A stretch of DNA of 64,000 nucleotides from Paractinoplanes abujensis (GCF_014204895.1 NZ_JACHMF010000001.1:62001-126000); one strand, 5' to 3'. Positions 35,963-46,404 are shown, counted from the first letter of the stretch. The notes: generated by a model not told the origin, from the sequence alone. Program-made: numbers and translations.

Positions 35963-37015
35963 TTACCGCACCGGTGCCTCGTCGGTGTAGCCGGTCCGCA
36001 GCAGGATCGTGTAGCGGGTCAGTTCGCCGGCCGTCCGGTCCTCCTCGGCCAGCGCCTGGCCGGTGCGGGGGTCGATGATCAGCGAGGTCTGGCCGGCCTT
36101 GCCGTTGTCGCCGGTGCGCGTGCAGGCGACCGCCAGGCCGGGGCGGCCCCGCCGGTCGGTGGCCGGACCGAGCAGGGTGACACCCTTGACGTCGGCGAGC
36201 ATCCGGTACGCGGCGGCCCGCACCCCGGGCGGGACCGGTAGGTCGAAGGCGAGGTGCCGCCCGCTCCAGAAGAGCGCGTAGTCGGTCTGCTCGGCCATGC
36301 CGACGTCCTTGAAGAGCTTCAGCAGCCACCTGCGCAGCGCCGCCGGATCGGTCGGCAAAGCCTCGAGCTGCGCGGCGGTCAGTGACGTGCCGCCGAGCGG
36401 ATAGGTCCGGCTCCGGTTCGGGTGGTCGATGTCGCGGCGCGTCCGCGGGCCGGCCGCGCCTTCGACGGCCACACCCCCGTCGGTCCACCGGGTGGGGGAG
36501 CCGTCGGCCTGCCAGGCGGCCCGGTCCGCGGCGGTGACCGGGGTGGCGGCGAGCCGCTGGAAGAACACCTGGCTGGTGTCGGCGGCCCGGGTCGCCTGCC
36601 ACTGCTCGTCCTGGAGACGGAGCAGCATGTGGTACGGCCGTTTCGCGGGACCGAGCTGACGGAGCTCGCCGTGTTCCCGGACGACCAGCCAGTACCGCCC
36701 GTCGTCGGCGGCGGCGGACCGCTCGGCGGCGACCAGGAGGAGGTCGCGGGCAGTCTTCGGCGCGGCCCCGTCCGGGCCGGTCGGGGAGGGCGCCGGCGGA
36801 CCGGACTGGCCGAGGACCAGCACGCCGGCCACCGCGGCCGCGGCCGCCGGGGCCAGGCCGGTCAGCACCAGCCGGCGAGTGGCGGGGCGCGACCGTACCG
36901 TCGCCACGCGGCGGTTCTTCAGTACGTCGTCCAGGACGCGCTGGCCGCCGCTGCTCTGCGCCCATCCGGCGGGGGGCTCGGGGCGCGCCGCCCGGACCAT
37001 TTCGTCGATGTTCAT
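35963..37015 (-). CDS. CU044_5270-family membrane protein, likely anti-sigma partner
   Basis: This 350-residue protein has a cytoplasmic N-terminus, one membrane segment near residues 48-68 (RLVLTGLAPAAAAAVAGVLVLG) and a large outer domain. It matches the CU044_5270 group, which is regularly encoded after an ECF sigma factor. AGGAG precedes the ATG by five bases. It lies nine bases downstream of the sigma gene. It probably controls or reports to that sigma factor, although a classic zinc anti-sigma motif is absent. Confidence 0.8.
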   Translation of the reverse strand: MNIDEMVRAARPEPPAGWAQSSGGQRVLDDVLKNRRVATVRSRPATRRLVLTGLAPAAAAAVAGVLVLGQSGPPAPSPTGPDGAAPKTARDLLLVAAERSAAADDGRYWLVVREHGELRQLGPAKRPYHMLLRLQDEQWQATRAADTSQVFFQRLAATPVTAADRAAWQADGSPTRWTDGGVAVEGAAGPRTRRDIDHPNRSRTYPLGGTSLTAAQLEALPTDPAALRRWLLKLFKDVGMAEQTDYALFWSGRHLAFDLPVPPGVRAAAYRMLADVKGVTLLGPATDRRGRPGLAVACTRTGDNGKAGQTSLIIDPRTGQALAEEDRTAGELTRYTILLRTGYTDEAPVR

Positions 37016-37024
37016 GGGTTCTCC

Positions 37025-37543
37025 TCACACTGCCAACGGGTTGCGGGTGGGCTTGGGCGCGGTCGATTCGTAGGCCGCCCGGAACCGATTGCGGGCGCGG
37101 TGCAGGCGCACCAGATAGGTGGGCCGTGAGATGCCCAGCACTTTGGCGGCCTCAGCCGGGCTCAGGTCGAACCAGATCCCGGTGATCAGCACCTCGCGAT
37201 CCGCCTCGCGCAGTGCCGCCAGCGCCCGGTGTACGTGATCGCGCAGGGCGACGTCGTCGTCGAGCCGGCCGCCGCCGACCGGCTCCCGGGCGATCCGACC
37301 CTCGACCGCCGTCGACGCGGCGCTCTGCCGGTGCCGGGACAGCACCACCTTGCGGGCGACGCCGAAAAGCCACGCCCGCTCCTCACCCGTACGGATCCGG
37401 TCGAGCGACCGCCATGCGACGAGGAAGACCTCGCCCACCACGTCTGGGGCGTCCTGGCGGCCGACCCGCCACGAGGCGTACGCGTGGATGTCGTCGGCAT
37501 GTCGCCGGAAGAGTTCCGTTACCCGTGCCTCGGGATCTTGCAT
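37025..37543 (-). CDS. ECF-type RNA polymerase sigma factor
   Basis: This 172-residue sigma factor has region 2 (DIHAYASWRVGRQDAPDVVGEVFLVAWR in two parts) and region 4 (LSPAEAAKVLGISRPTYLVR). GGAGG sits four bases before the ATG. It forms an operon with the CU044_5270-type gene. The promoter motif it reads was not identified, and no clear autoregulatory -35/-10 was seen upstream. Confidence 0.9.
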   Translation of the reverse strand: MQDPEARVTELFRRHADDIHAYASWRVGRQDAPDVVGEVFLVAWRSLDRIRTGEERAWLFGVARKVVLSRHRQSAASTAVEGRIAREPVGGGRLDDDVALRDHVHRALAALREADREVLITGIWFDLSPAEAAKVLGISRPTYLVRLHRARNRFRAAYESTAPKPTRNPLAV

Positions 37544-37745
37544 GGCACCTCCGCAAGTAGCTCACTTGGACAGCGGGTACTTGTCGGCGCGGGTGCCGCG
37601 GATTACATCGGCAGCAAAGATCGATGCTCGGCCGGGCTCGTGGGGCGCGACCGCGTCTTGAGGTTGTGTTGTACCGAGGCCGACGAATCGGCGAGGTAAA
37701 CGGACCGGCCGATGCTGCCGTCGCCAGCGAGGCCGCGGTGGTGGA

Positions 37746-39518
37746 TCAGGCGGTCTTGCCGAGGACCTGGGCCACGACCGATCGGAGCCAGCGGTCGGCC
37801 TCGGCCGCCGACGGTGGGCCGGCTGCGTGCCGGGCTGCGACATAGAGGTCGGGCCGCACCAGCAGGACCCCGTCGTCGGCGATCTCCGACAGTTCGGCCC
37901 ACGTTCCGTACGGGTCCTCGAGCTCCTGGCCGGGCCCGATCGAGACGACGGTGATGGGCAGACCGGTCTCCGTGGTGAGTGCGGCCGCCGCGTCGATCCA
38001 CGCCTGGCCACCGACGCCGGTCCACACGCTGAACGCCCCGTGCCCACCCAGATCCAGCGTGGACACCCGGTGGCCCGCGCGGGTCACCCAGGTGTGCGGC
38101 AGCTTGGCCCCCGGCCAGGTGGTCGGCTGAGCGTACAGCTCGTGGTCGCGGGTGAACTCCGGCATCGGGGTGCCGTCCTTGACGACCGCAGCCGAGGCGT
38201 ACCGGTGGTTGTGTTCGACGCCGTGCGCGTTGAACTCGTACGACTTGTAGGCGATGGCCTCACGCAAAGCCTGCCGGAGCTTCGCGCCTTCCGCGCCGGG
38301 CTCTTTGCGCTTGGCCAGCTGCCGCTCCAGCACATCCCCGTCGGTGGTGTCCTCGACGCCGAGCGCGGTCAGGATGCGGCCGGTATCGGCGATGCTCTGG
38401 TTGGCCCGTTCGACGATCTGACGGGCGACCGGTGCCCGTTCGGCGTCGTAGGAGTCGAGCAGCGCCGGTTCGGCCCGGCCTTGGACCACGTGGTGCAGCT
38501 TCCAGGCCAGGTTGTACGCGTCCTGGATCGAGGTGTTGGAGCCCAGCCCGTTGGTCGGCGGGTGCCGGTGCACCGCGTCACCGGCACAGAACACCCGGCC
38601 GGCGGCGATCGTGGTGGCGTAGTGATGGTTCACGGTCCACGGCGAGGTCGACGTCACCCGCATGGTGAAATCGTCGGTGCCGACCAGCTTGACCGCCAGC
38701 TCACGGACGAACTCGTCGGTGAACTGGGGCGGACCGGCAGCGGCCTCGTAGCCCCACATCAGCATCCACTCGGTCCACGGCTTGATCATCCGGAGGACGC
38801 CGAGCCCGACTCCCTCCTTCTCGGCACCGGGCTGCACCATCCAGTACAGGACCGACGGCCGGTGGGCGACGAAGCGGCTCAGGTCGGCCTCGAAGATGAT
38901 GCCCAGCGCGCCGCCGACCGCGCCGGGGCCTTCGAACGGCAGGCCGAGGTCGGCGGCCACCTTACTGCGGGCGCCGTCCGCACCGACCAAGTACTTCGAG
39001 CGGACGGTGTATTCGCCGCCGGTCAGCCGGTCGCGGACCGTGGTGGTCACGCCGTCGGCGTCCTGGACGTGGGAGAGGTATTCACTGTCGAATCGGACCT
39101 TGGCCCCACGGGCCTGAGCAGCCCGCATCATCACGGGTTCGGTGATGGTCTGGGGGGCGTCGAGCATGGTGCACGGGCTCTGCAGCAGGTAGTCGGCGTG
39201 CCGGACGGTGTCGGTGCCCCATGAGGACACCCGGCCGAGCTCCTCGCCGGCCAAACTTGTGCAGTACGTGGTGTTGCCCATGTTCTCCCAGGGCGTGGCC
39301 TCGCGCATCAGCTGGTCCTCGAGGCCCATGTCGCGCAACGTCTCCATGGTCCGCTGGTTGGTGATGTGCGCGCGCGGCGTGTCCGACAGGGCGCCGTACT
39401 TGGTGATCAGCAGGGTCCGGGTGCCGTAAGTGGCCAGGAACAGCGCCGTGGCCGCTCCGGCCGGGCCCGATCCGACGACGAGGACATCGGTTACCACCTG
39501 AGGAGAGTCCTGTGTCAC
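37746..39518 (-). CDS. FAD-dependent aromatic hydroxylase (phenol hydroxylase type)
   Basis: This 590-residue flavoprotein monooxygenase has the FAD fold VVGSGPAGAATALFL, the LVGADGARSKVA motif and the second FAD motif FCAGDAVHRHPPTNGLG, plus a C-terminal thioredoxin-like domain. It resembles 2,4-dichlorophenol 6-monooxygenase (TfdB) and related phenol or polyketide hydroxylases, using NAD(P)H and O2. The GTG start follows AAGGTG. An inverted repeat CTAGTG-N7-CACTAG lies 28 bases upstream. No ring-cleavage dioxygenase is nearby, so the pathway is unclear. Confidence 0.87.
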   Translation of the reverse strand: MTQDSPQVVTDVLVVGSGPAGAATALFLATYGTRTLLITKYGALSDTPRAHITNQRTMETLRDMGLEDQLMREATPWENMGNTTYCTSLAGEELGRVSSWGTDTVRHADYLLQSPCTMLDAPQTITEPVMMRAAQARGAKVRFDSEYLSHVQDADGVTTTVRDRLTGGEYTVRSKYLVGADGARSKVAADLGLPFEGPGAVGGALGIIFEADLSRFVAHRPSVLYWMVQPGAEKEGVGLGVLRMIKPWTEWMLMWGYEAAAGPPQFTDEFVRELAVKLVGTDDFTMRVTSTSPWTVNHHYATTIAAGRVFCAGDAVHRHPPTNGLGSNTSIQDAYNLAWKLHHVVQGRAEPALLDSYDAERAPVARQIVERANQSIADTGRILTALGVEDTTDGDVLERQLAKRKEPGAEGAKLRQALREAIAYKSYEFNAHGVEHNHRYASAAVVKDGTPMPEFTRDHELYAQPTTWPGAKLPHTWVTRAGHRVSTLDLGGHGAFSVWTGVGGQAWIDAAAALTTETGLPITVVSIGPGQELEDPYGTWAELSEIADDGVLLVRPDLYVAARHAAGPPSAAEADRWLRSVVAQVLGKTA

Positions 39519-39545
39519 GACGACACCTTTCGGTCAGCCCGCCGA

Positions 39546-39564
39546 CTAGTGGACGTGACACTAG
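39546..39564. promoter_or_regulatory. Inverted repeat upstream of the monooxygenase
   Basis: CTAGTG and CACTAG are separated by seven bases, placed 28-46 bases ahead of the monooxygenase start. The size and position fit an operator of a MarR- or TetR-type repressor. No such regulator gene is adjacent. Confidence 0.4.
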
Positions 39565-39778
39565 CGCTCGATCGCGAACCCGTCGCCGATAGTTCGTACA
39601 AATTTTCATGAAGTTCGTCGTCAGGCGCGGGGCTGCCGCGAGCGCCGTCAGAGGCACGTCCGGAGGCGGGCCGTCCACATGGCGGCAATTCTGCTCGCCG
39701 AAAATGTGTTACGCGCGTGCGGCCTCAATCGACGGTTTGATATGCCGGAAATCTTTTGGCAATATTTACGTGTCTCGA

Positions 39779-39792
39779 TGGGAGCGCTCCCG
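39779..39792. promoter_or_regulatory. CebR-like operator TGGGAGCGCTCCCG
   Basis: This matches 13 of 14 positions of the TGGGAGCGCTCCCA box bound by CebR, the LacI-family repressor of cellulose/cellobiose use in Streptomyces. It lies 88 bases before the GH27 start. CebR itself is not in the window. The rest of 39519-39879 has no gene. Confidence 0.65.
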
Positions 39793-39879
39793 GAGGCTGA
39801 TCCGAAGCCGAGCGTACGTATGTGCTCCGTCCACCCCGTACGCGCGCGGAATCCTGCTTCTCACACGGAGGAAAACCCC

Positions 39880-41517
39880 ATGACTTCTCGGACCCGTCGC
39901 CGGTTTTGGGCCGCCGGCTCGGCGATCGGCTCCCTGGTCGCCGCCGTGGCTGTCTTCGCCCTGTCCGCGCCCCCTGCGCAGGCGCTGGAGAACGGCGTCG
40001 CGCGGACGCCGCCGATGGGGTGGAACAGCTGGAACACGTTCGGATGCAATATCAATGAGACATTGATCCGGCAGATGGCGGACGCCATTGTTTCGTCCGG
40101 CCTGAGTGATCTCGGATACAAGTACGTCGTGGTGGACGACTGCTGGTTCAATCCGAATCGGGATTCGTCCGGTAATTTGCAGGGTGATCCGTCGCGGTTC
40201 CCGAGCGGGATGAAATCGCTGGGGGACTACTTGCACGGCAAGGGGCTGAAGTTCGGCCTGTACGAGGTGCCGGGCACCAAAACGTGCGCCCAGGGCACGG
40301 GTGGTTATCCGGGGTCGACCGGCAGTCAGGGTCACGAGGCGCAGGACGCCCGGCAGTTCGCCGCGTGGGGGGTGGACTACCTCAAGTACGACTACTGCTC
40401 GGGCAGCGGCACGATCAACGATCAGGTGGCCACGTTCGCGAAGATGCGCGATGCGTTGGCGGCGACCGGCCGGCCGATCGTGTACAGCATCAATCCGAAC
40501 AGTTTCCACTGCTGCACGGGTCCGCAGCGGAACTGGGGCGATGTGGCCAACCTGTGGCGCACCACGGAGGACATCACCAACAAGTGGGACACCGGGAAGA
40601 CCAATGGATATCCGATGGGCATCCGGAACATCGTCGACATCACTGTGCCGCTGGCCGGCAACGCCCGGCCGGGAGCGTTCAACGACCCGGACATGATGGA
40701 GGTCGGCCGGACCGGGCTGACCGACACGGAGCAGCGTAGTCATTTCGCGTTGTGGGCGATGATGGCCTCGCCGTTGATTGCGGGCAACGACATCCGGTCG
40801 ATGTCCTCGGCGACGCAGACGATCCTCAAGAACGCGAACTTGATCGCGATCAACCAGGACAGCCTGGCGGTGCAGGCGACCCAGGTGTCCAACGACGGGT
40901 CCCGGCGGGTGCTGGCCAAGAAACTGGCCAACGGGGACGTCGCGGTGGCGTTGTTCAACCAGAGCGGCAGCGCCACCACGATCAGCACCACGGCCGCGGC
41001 GATCGGGTTGCCGGGCAGCTCGTTCACGCTGCGCGACGTCTGGAGCAACGCCACCGGCACCACCACCGGTGCCATCTCGGCCAGTGTTCCGTCCCACGGC
41101 ACCGTCGTCTACCGGGTGAGCAAGGCCGGCACGCCGACGTCGCCTCCGCCGACGTCCGAGCCGCCGACGCCCGGCCCGTCCACGCCACCGCCGCCCGCCG
41201 GCAGCTGCCGGGTCAGTGACACGGTCACCGCCTGGAACACCGGCCTGACCAGCAACCTCACCATCACCAACACCGGTACGACGGCCATCAGCGGCTGGTC
41301 GCTGGCCTTCACGCTGCCGAGCGGCCAGACCATCACCTCCGGCTGGAACGCCACCTACTCGCCCAGCTCGGGTCACCTGACGGCCAGGAACGTCTCCTAC
41401 AACGGCGATCTCGCACCGAACGCGTCCCTGACGATCGGTTTCCAGGCCGGCCACACCGGCAACGCCGCCGCCCCGACCGCGTTCACCTTGAACGGCGCCA
41501 ACTGCTCAGTGGCCTGA
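39880..41517 (+). CDS. Secreted GH27 alpha-galactosidase with CBM2
   Basis: This 545-residue secreted enzyme begins with a signal peptide (MTSRTRRRFW start, hydrophobic core, PAQA cleavage site near residue 35). A GH27 barrel follows (RTPPMGWNSWNTFGC; nucleophile D171 in YLKYDYC; acid/base D271 in FNDPDMMEVG), then a C-terminal beta domain. A Pro/Thr linker leads to a CBM2 cellulose-binding module (about 445-545, with NTGTTAISGWSLAFTLPSGQ). It removes alpha-galactose from galactomannan or similar polymers outside the cell. GGAGG precedes ATG 39880, so the longer upstream frame is not used. The CebR-like box probably controls it. Confidence 0.93.
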   Translation: MTSRTRRRFWAAGSAIGSLVAAVAVFALSAPPAQALENGVARTPPMGWNSWNTFGCNINETLIRQMADAIVSSGLSDLGYKYVVVDDCWFNPNRDSSGNLQGDPSRFPSGMKSLGDYLHGKGLKFGLYEVPGTKTCAQGTGGYPGSTGSQGHEAQDARQFAAWGVDYLKYDYCSGSGTINDQVATFAKMRDALAATGRPIVYSINPNSFHCCTGPQRNWGDVANLWRTTEDITNKWDTGKTNGYPMGIRNIVDITVPLAGNARPGAFNDPDMMEVGRTGLTDTEQRSHFALWAMMASPLIAGNDIRSMSSATQTILKNANLIAINQDSLAVQATQVSNDGSRRVLAKKLANGDVAVALFNQSGSATTISTTAAAIGLPGSSFTLRDVWSNATGTTTGAISASVPSHGTVVYRVSKAGTPTSPPPTSEPPTPGPSTPPPPAGSCRVSDTVTAWNTGLTSNLTITNTGTTAISGWSLAFTLPSGQTITSGWNATYSPSSGHLTARNVSYNGDLAPNASLTIGFQAGHTGNAAAPTAFTLNGANCSVA

Positions 41518-41579
41518 TCGCCGCGCCGCCCGGAGGCCGAGCCCGGCAGAGGCAACCACACCTCGAAAAGGAAAGCTGA

Positions 41580-43010
<1,431 letters not shown>

Positions 43011-43055
43011 CCGGCCGGCCTGGGTGATAAGACGCGCCGGCGACACCGTGCGACC

Positions 43056-43481
43056 TCAGTCGAAGTGGACGCGCATCAGCCTGCTGTCCGCCCAGTCCGC
43101 CAGGCTTGTCGGCCGGATGGTGCCGGGATCGTGGGGCTGGTTGAGGTCGTCGACGATGGCGGCGAGGACCGCCGCGCGTTCGGCCGGGTCGGTGACGGTG
43201 GTGGCGTGCGCCGGCAGGTCGGCCTTGATGCCGTTCTTCAAGTGGAAGGTGAAGGCGGGGTTCGCGCGGAGATTCGCGTTCCAGCCGGTGGGGCCGCCGC
43301 CCGCGCCGCTGCAGAGGTAGGTGGCGCTACGAGCCCGGTAGAAGAAGATCTCGATGCGGCGTGGTCGCCCGGTACGCCGCCCGGTGGTGGTGATGTCGAC
43401 GATCCGTTCGCGGGTGCCGGCCGCGGGTGTGATCTCGATGGCCCGTCTGATCTCCGGCGGGAGGTGGGAAAGCGAACTCAT
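43056..43481 (-). CDS. Ddn-like nitroreductase/F420-binding family protein
   Basis: This 141-residue protein of the deazaflavin (F420)-dependent nitroreductase family has VDITTTGRRTGRPRRIEIFFY, YLCSGAGGGPTGWNANLRANP and a C-terminal ADSRLMRVHFD. Members are small beta-barrel redox enzymes. It overlaps the SDR stop by ATGA and is co-transcribed with it under the divergent TetR repressor. The substrate is unknown. Confidence 0.82.
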   Translation of the reverse strand: MSSLSHLPPEIRRAIEITPAAGTRERIVDITTTGRRTGRPRRIEIFFYRARSATYLCSGAGGGPTGWNANLRANPAFTFHLKNGIKADLPAHATTVTDPAERAAVLAAIVDDLNQPHDPGTIRPTSLADWADSRLMRVHFD

Positions 43482-44257
43482 GCGGCCTCGTTCTTCAGGG
43501 CGGGGCCGAGGAGCAGTCCGCCGTCGACGATGTGCTCGGCGCCGGTGATGAAGGCCGCGTGGGGCGAGGCCAGGAACAACAGCGTCGCTGTGATGTCGGC
43601 GGGTTGCCCGAGCCGCGGGACGGCGAACGGCTCCGGGTCGTAGAAGTCGGCGATCGGGGCGTCGGCGCCGGCCGCGGGTTCGGTGATGAAAGCGGTGGCG
43701 ACGACACCGGGGTGGATGGTGTTGACGCGGATGTTGTCGCGACCCAGTTCCAGGGCGGCGGTCTGGGTGAGCCCCCGGACCGCCCACTTGCTGGCGACGT
43801 AGGGCGCATAGAAGGCGGTGCCGCCGGTGCCCATGGTGGAGGCGATGTTGACGATCGCCCCGCCGCCCGCTCGGCGCAGCGCCGGTGCGGCGGTCTTGAT
43901 GCCGAGGAACGTGCCGGTGAGGTTGATGTCGAGGATGCGGGCCCACGTGGCTCGGTCGGTCGACTCGATGAGGGCCGGCGGGTTCTGCACTCCGGCGTTG
44001 TTGACCAGCACGGTGAGCGCGCCGAAAGCTTCTTCGGTCGCCGCGACGGCTGCGGCCCACGACTTCTCGTCGGCCACGTCGAGGCGTACGAAAAGCGCCT
44101 TGTCGCCCAGTTCGCCGGCGAGGGCAGCACCGCGCTCGGCGTCGATGTCACCGATGACGACGTTGGCGCCCTCGGCGTGGAAGGCGCGGACGTGGCTGGC
44201 TCCTTGCCCACCGGTACCGCCGGTGACGAGGACGGTTTGAGTAGTGAAGCGGGACAT
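43478..44257 (-). CDS. SDR-family oxidoreductase
   Basis: This 259-residue classical SDR has TGGTGGQG, NNAG, the catalytic YVASK motif and a C-terminal region like glucose dehydrogenase or FabG-type enzymes. GGAGG lies five bases before the ATG. It is the first gene of a two-gene operon and faces a TetR gene, with two related inverted repeats in the 106-base gap. Confidence 0.88.
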   Translation of the reverse strand: MSRFTTQTVLVTGGTGGQGASHVRAFHAEGANVVIGDIDAERGAALAGELGDKALFVRLDVADEKSWAAAVAATEEAFGALTVLVNNAGVQNPPALIESTDRATWARILDINLTGTFLGIKTAAPALRRAGGGAIVNIASTMGTGGTAFYAPYVASKWAVRGLTQTAALELGRDNIRVNTIHPGVVATAFITEPAAGADAPIADFYDPEPFAVPRLGQPADITATLLFLASPHAAFITGAEHIVDGGLLLGPALKNEAA

Positions 44258-44280
44258 GCTGTCCTCCGGCCGCGAAGCAC

Positions 44281-44304
44281 ATGGTGAGTCGGTCGACTCA
44301 CCAT
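44281..44304. promoter_or_regulatory. Operator-like inverted repeat 1 for TetR regulator
   Basis: The arms ATGGTGAGTC and GACTCACCAT are separated by four bases. It lies just upstream of the SDR start. Confidence 0.65.
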
Positions 44305-44326
44305 GAGGACGGTACGTCAGCGGCTA

Positions 44327-44348
44327 TGGTGAGTCAACCCACTCACCT
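44327..44348. promoter_or_regulatory. Operator-like inverted repeat 2 for TetR regulator
   Basis: The arms TGGTGAGT and ACTCACCT (core GGTGAGT/ACTCACC) are separated by six bases, sharing the sequence of repeat 1. It lies just upstream of the tetR start. Confidence 0.6.
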
Positions 44349-44363
44349 CACTATGATGACAGC

Positions 44364-44987
44364 ATGACGACCTACCACCAGCGGGTGGCCCAGCAGAAGC
44401 GCGGGCTCATCGTGCAGGCCGCCACGCAGCTGTTCCTCGAGCTGGGCTACGACCGGGCGTCACTGGCGCGCATCGCCGAGGAAGCCGGCGTCTCGAAAGC
44501 GACCTTGTTCAAACAGTTCCCGACGAAGGCAGCCTTGTTCGACGCCATCGTCATCGACTCCTGGGCCGACAGTGATGACTCCGAGGTGCCGTCCGTGGGG
44601 GACCTGTCAGCCGGCTTGACGACGCTCGGACAGCGCTATGCGGCGCTGTTGGGCCGGCCGGGGATGGCGGACCTGTTCCGCATCGTCATCGCCGAGTTGC
44701 CCCGCTTCCCGGAGCTGGCGAAGACGCACTTCGCCGAGGGCAAGCTGCCGTACTTCGAGAAAGTTCAGACCTACCTCGTGGCCGAGCACGACGCGGGGAC
44801 GGCGGACATCACGGACCCGCAAATGGCGGCCACGCAGTTCCTCGGGATGATCTCCAACTACCTGTTCTGGCCGAGGCTGGTGGTCCCGGGATGGGCAGTG
44901 ACCCCGGAACAGGTGGTCACGGTGGTGGACGACGCAGTCCGCACCATGGTGGCGCGTTACGACCACCACGGAAAGCCGGTGGCGTAG
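44364..44987 (+). CDS. TetR-family transcriptional repressor
   Basis: This 207-residue regulator has an N-terminal helix-turn-helix (IAEEAGVSKATLFKQFPTK, about 35-55) and a C-terminal ligand/dimer domain of the TetR_C type. It is divergent from the SDR/F420-type operon. Two inverted repeats with the same GGTGAGT arms sit between the genes, one near each start, so it likely represses both directions. Its ligand is unknown. Confidence 0.9.
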   Translation: MTTYHQRVAQQKRGLIVQAATQLFLELGYDRASLARIAEEAGVSKATLFKQFPTKAALFDAIVIDSWADSDDSEVPSVGDLSAGLTTLGQRYAALLGRPGMADLFRIVIAELPRFPELAKTHFAEGKLPYFEKVQTYLVAEHDAGTADITDPQMAATQFLGMISNYLFWPRLVVPGWAVTPEQVVTVVDDAVRTMVARYDHHGKPVA

Positions 44988-45014
44988 GGCGGCGCCTTCG
45001 GCGGGCGCCGCCCT
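44986..45014. terminator. Bidirectional terminator hairpin
   Basis: AGGGCGGCGCC pairs perfectly with GGCGCCGCCCT over a seven-base loop. It lies exactly between the convergent tetR gene and the 46404-45026 operon and overlaps the tetR stop. Confidence 0.65.
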
Positions 45015-45025
45015 GGAGACTCTGG

Positions 45026-45253
45026 CTACTCTGCGACGCGGGTCCGGCCGGTCCAGCGGAAGGCGACGCCGAGGTCGTCCGCCAGCGAGTCGTCGCGTTC
45101 GAAGTGTTCGTAGCCGCCGTAGTGGGGGACCTTGACCTTGAGCTGTCCGGGGGTGACGACGGCCCGGCGCTGCTGTTCGGGCAATGACTCGGGGCCGCCG
45201 ATGAGCGCCGCGATGGTGGCTTCTGACTCGGGCCGGGCTTCGGAGATACTCAT
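45026..45253 (-). CDS. DUF5988-family small protein
   Basis: This 75-residue protein has the segment VKVPHYGGYEHFERDD, which I recognise as the DUF5988 signature found in small actinomycete proteins, often near natural product genes. It is the last gene of a three-gene set with the class II aldolase. No biochemical role is known. Confidence 0.65.
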   Translation of the reverse strand: MSISEARPESEATIAALIGGPESLPEQQRRAVVTPGQLKVKVPHYGGYEHFERDDSLADDLGVAFRWTGRTRVAE

Positions 45254-45265
45254 GCGTACTCCTCC

Positions 45266-46090
45266 TCAGTCGAGCAGGTCGGGCTGGGCGCGCACGATGC
45301 GCTCGTACAGCGGCTGGAACTGGAACCAACCGGCTTCGTCCATTCCCGTCTGGTCATACGTGAACTTGGCGTACTCGGGGCTGATCTCGTGCACCTCGCC
45401 GGCCGCTTTCGCGGCGAGCTGGGCTTGTGCGGACCGCTCCATGGTGATGTACCAGTAGGCGGCGGAGTCGACGGACTTGCCCACCGTGAGGTGGCCGTGG
45501 TTGCGCAGGATGATGGCTTTCTTGTCGCCCAGGGTGGTGGCCAGCCGGTTGCCCTCGTCGAGGTCGACCACGACGCCGGTGTAGTCGTCGAACGACGCCT
45601 GGTCGTTGTAGAAGACCGCGGCGTCCTGCGTGAGCGGCTCGATGAACTGGTCGGTCGCGGAGAGCGCCTTGCCGTAGATGGAGTGCGCGTGCGCCGCCCC
45701 GACGACATCCGGGCGGTGCTTGTGGATGCAGGCGTGGATGACGAAGGCGGCCCGGGCGATCGGATATTTGCCCTTCAGCACGTTGCCGTCCTCGTCCACC
45801 AGCGAGAGGTCGCTGACCTTGACGTGGGCGAACGGGATGAGGAAGGGGTTGACCCAGAACAGGTGCGGGAACTCCGGGTCGCGGGCGCTGATGTGGCCGG
45901 CCACGCCTTCGTCGAAGCCGTATTCGGCGAACAGGCGCAGGGCGCCGACGAGTCGTTCCTTGCGGTAGCGGCGCTCCTCGGCGGGATCCTCGTACCCGGA
46001 CGGCATCTCCGGCGAGTAGTTGGCCACCAGGACCTCGTCCGGGATGGGCTTGAGGCCGTCGATGGTGAGTTCTTCGCGGCGCGGGCTCAT
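45266..46090 (-). CDS. Class II aldolase/adducin-family protein
   Basis: This 274-residue protein has metal-binding histidines in GAAHAHSIYGKALS and ILRNHGHLTVG, and a helical C-terminus (YWYITMERSAQAQLAA). Members cleave or isomerise sugar phosphates or act on other ketols. The usual acidic base after the first region is replaced here by different residues, so the true reaction is uncertain. Its start overlaps the upstream gene by ATGA and DUF5988 follows 12 bases later. Confidence 0.82.
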   Translation of the reverse strand: MSPRREELTIDGLKPIPDEVLVANYSPEMPSGYEDPAEERRYRKERLVGALRLFAEYGFDEGVAGHISARDPEFPHLFWVNPFLIPFAHVKVSDLSLVDEDGNVLKGKYPIARAAFVIHACIHKHRPDVVGAAHAHSIYGKALSATDQFIEPLTQDAAVFYNDQASFDDYTGVVVDLDEGNRLATTLGDKKAIILRNHGHLTVGKSVDSAAYWYITMERSAQAQLAAKAAGEVHEISPEYAKFTYDQTGMDEAGWFQFQPLYERIVRAQPDLLD

Positions 46091-46404
46091 GAGCGCGACG
46101 CCTCGGTGACCTCGGCGGGCACCTCGTCGGTGTCGGCTTCAGCCGCCGGGGGCTGGGCCGGCACGCTCAGACCGGGGATGGAGATGTCGGGGATGTTCTT
46201 GACCGCCTCGAAACCCGCCTCGATGGCCTCGGCGAGAGTCGGCGTGACGTCGTCGTCGAAGGTGACCCGGGTGACGGAGACGGCGGCATCGGTGGGGAGG
46301 GCGTCGCCGGCGAAGGAGATGTTCGCGACGCTCTTCTCCTTGAGGGTGACGCATTCCTGCTCGGTGATTTCCCTGTGCAGGATCAGTGAGAAGTGGTGTC
46401 CCAT
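46087..46404 (-). CDS. Hypothetical protein, first gene of aldolase operon
   Basis: This 105-residue protein has an N-terminal alpha/beta part (MGHHFSLILHREITEQECVT onward) and an acidic, Pro-rich tail. GGAG lies nine bases before the ATG. Its stop overlaps the aldolase start. The function is unknown. Conserved coupling with the aldolase would suggest a helper or substrate-binding partner. Confidence 0.6.
   Translation of the reverse strand: MGHHFSLILHREITEQECVTLKEKSVANISFAGDALPTDAAVSVTRVTFDDDVTPTLAEAIEAGFEAVKNIPDISIPGLSVPAQPPAAEADTDEVPAEVTEASRS

Noticed and set aside
45266..46090. Class II aldolase as a certain part of the polyketide cluster
   Set aside because: An ABC/kinase operon lies between it and the first adenylation gene, and no mechanistic link is visible.
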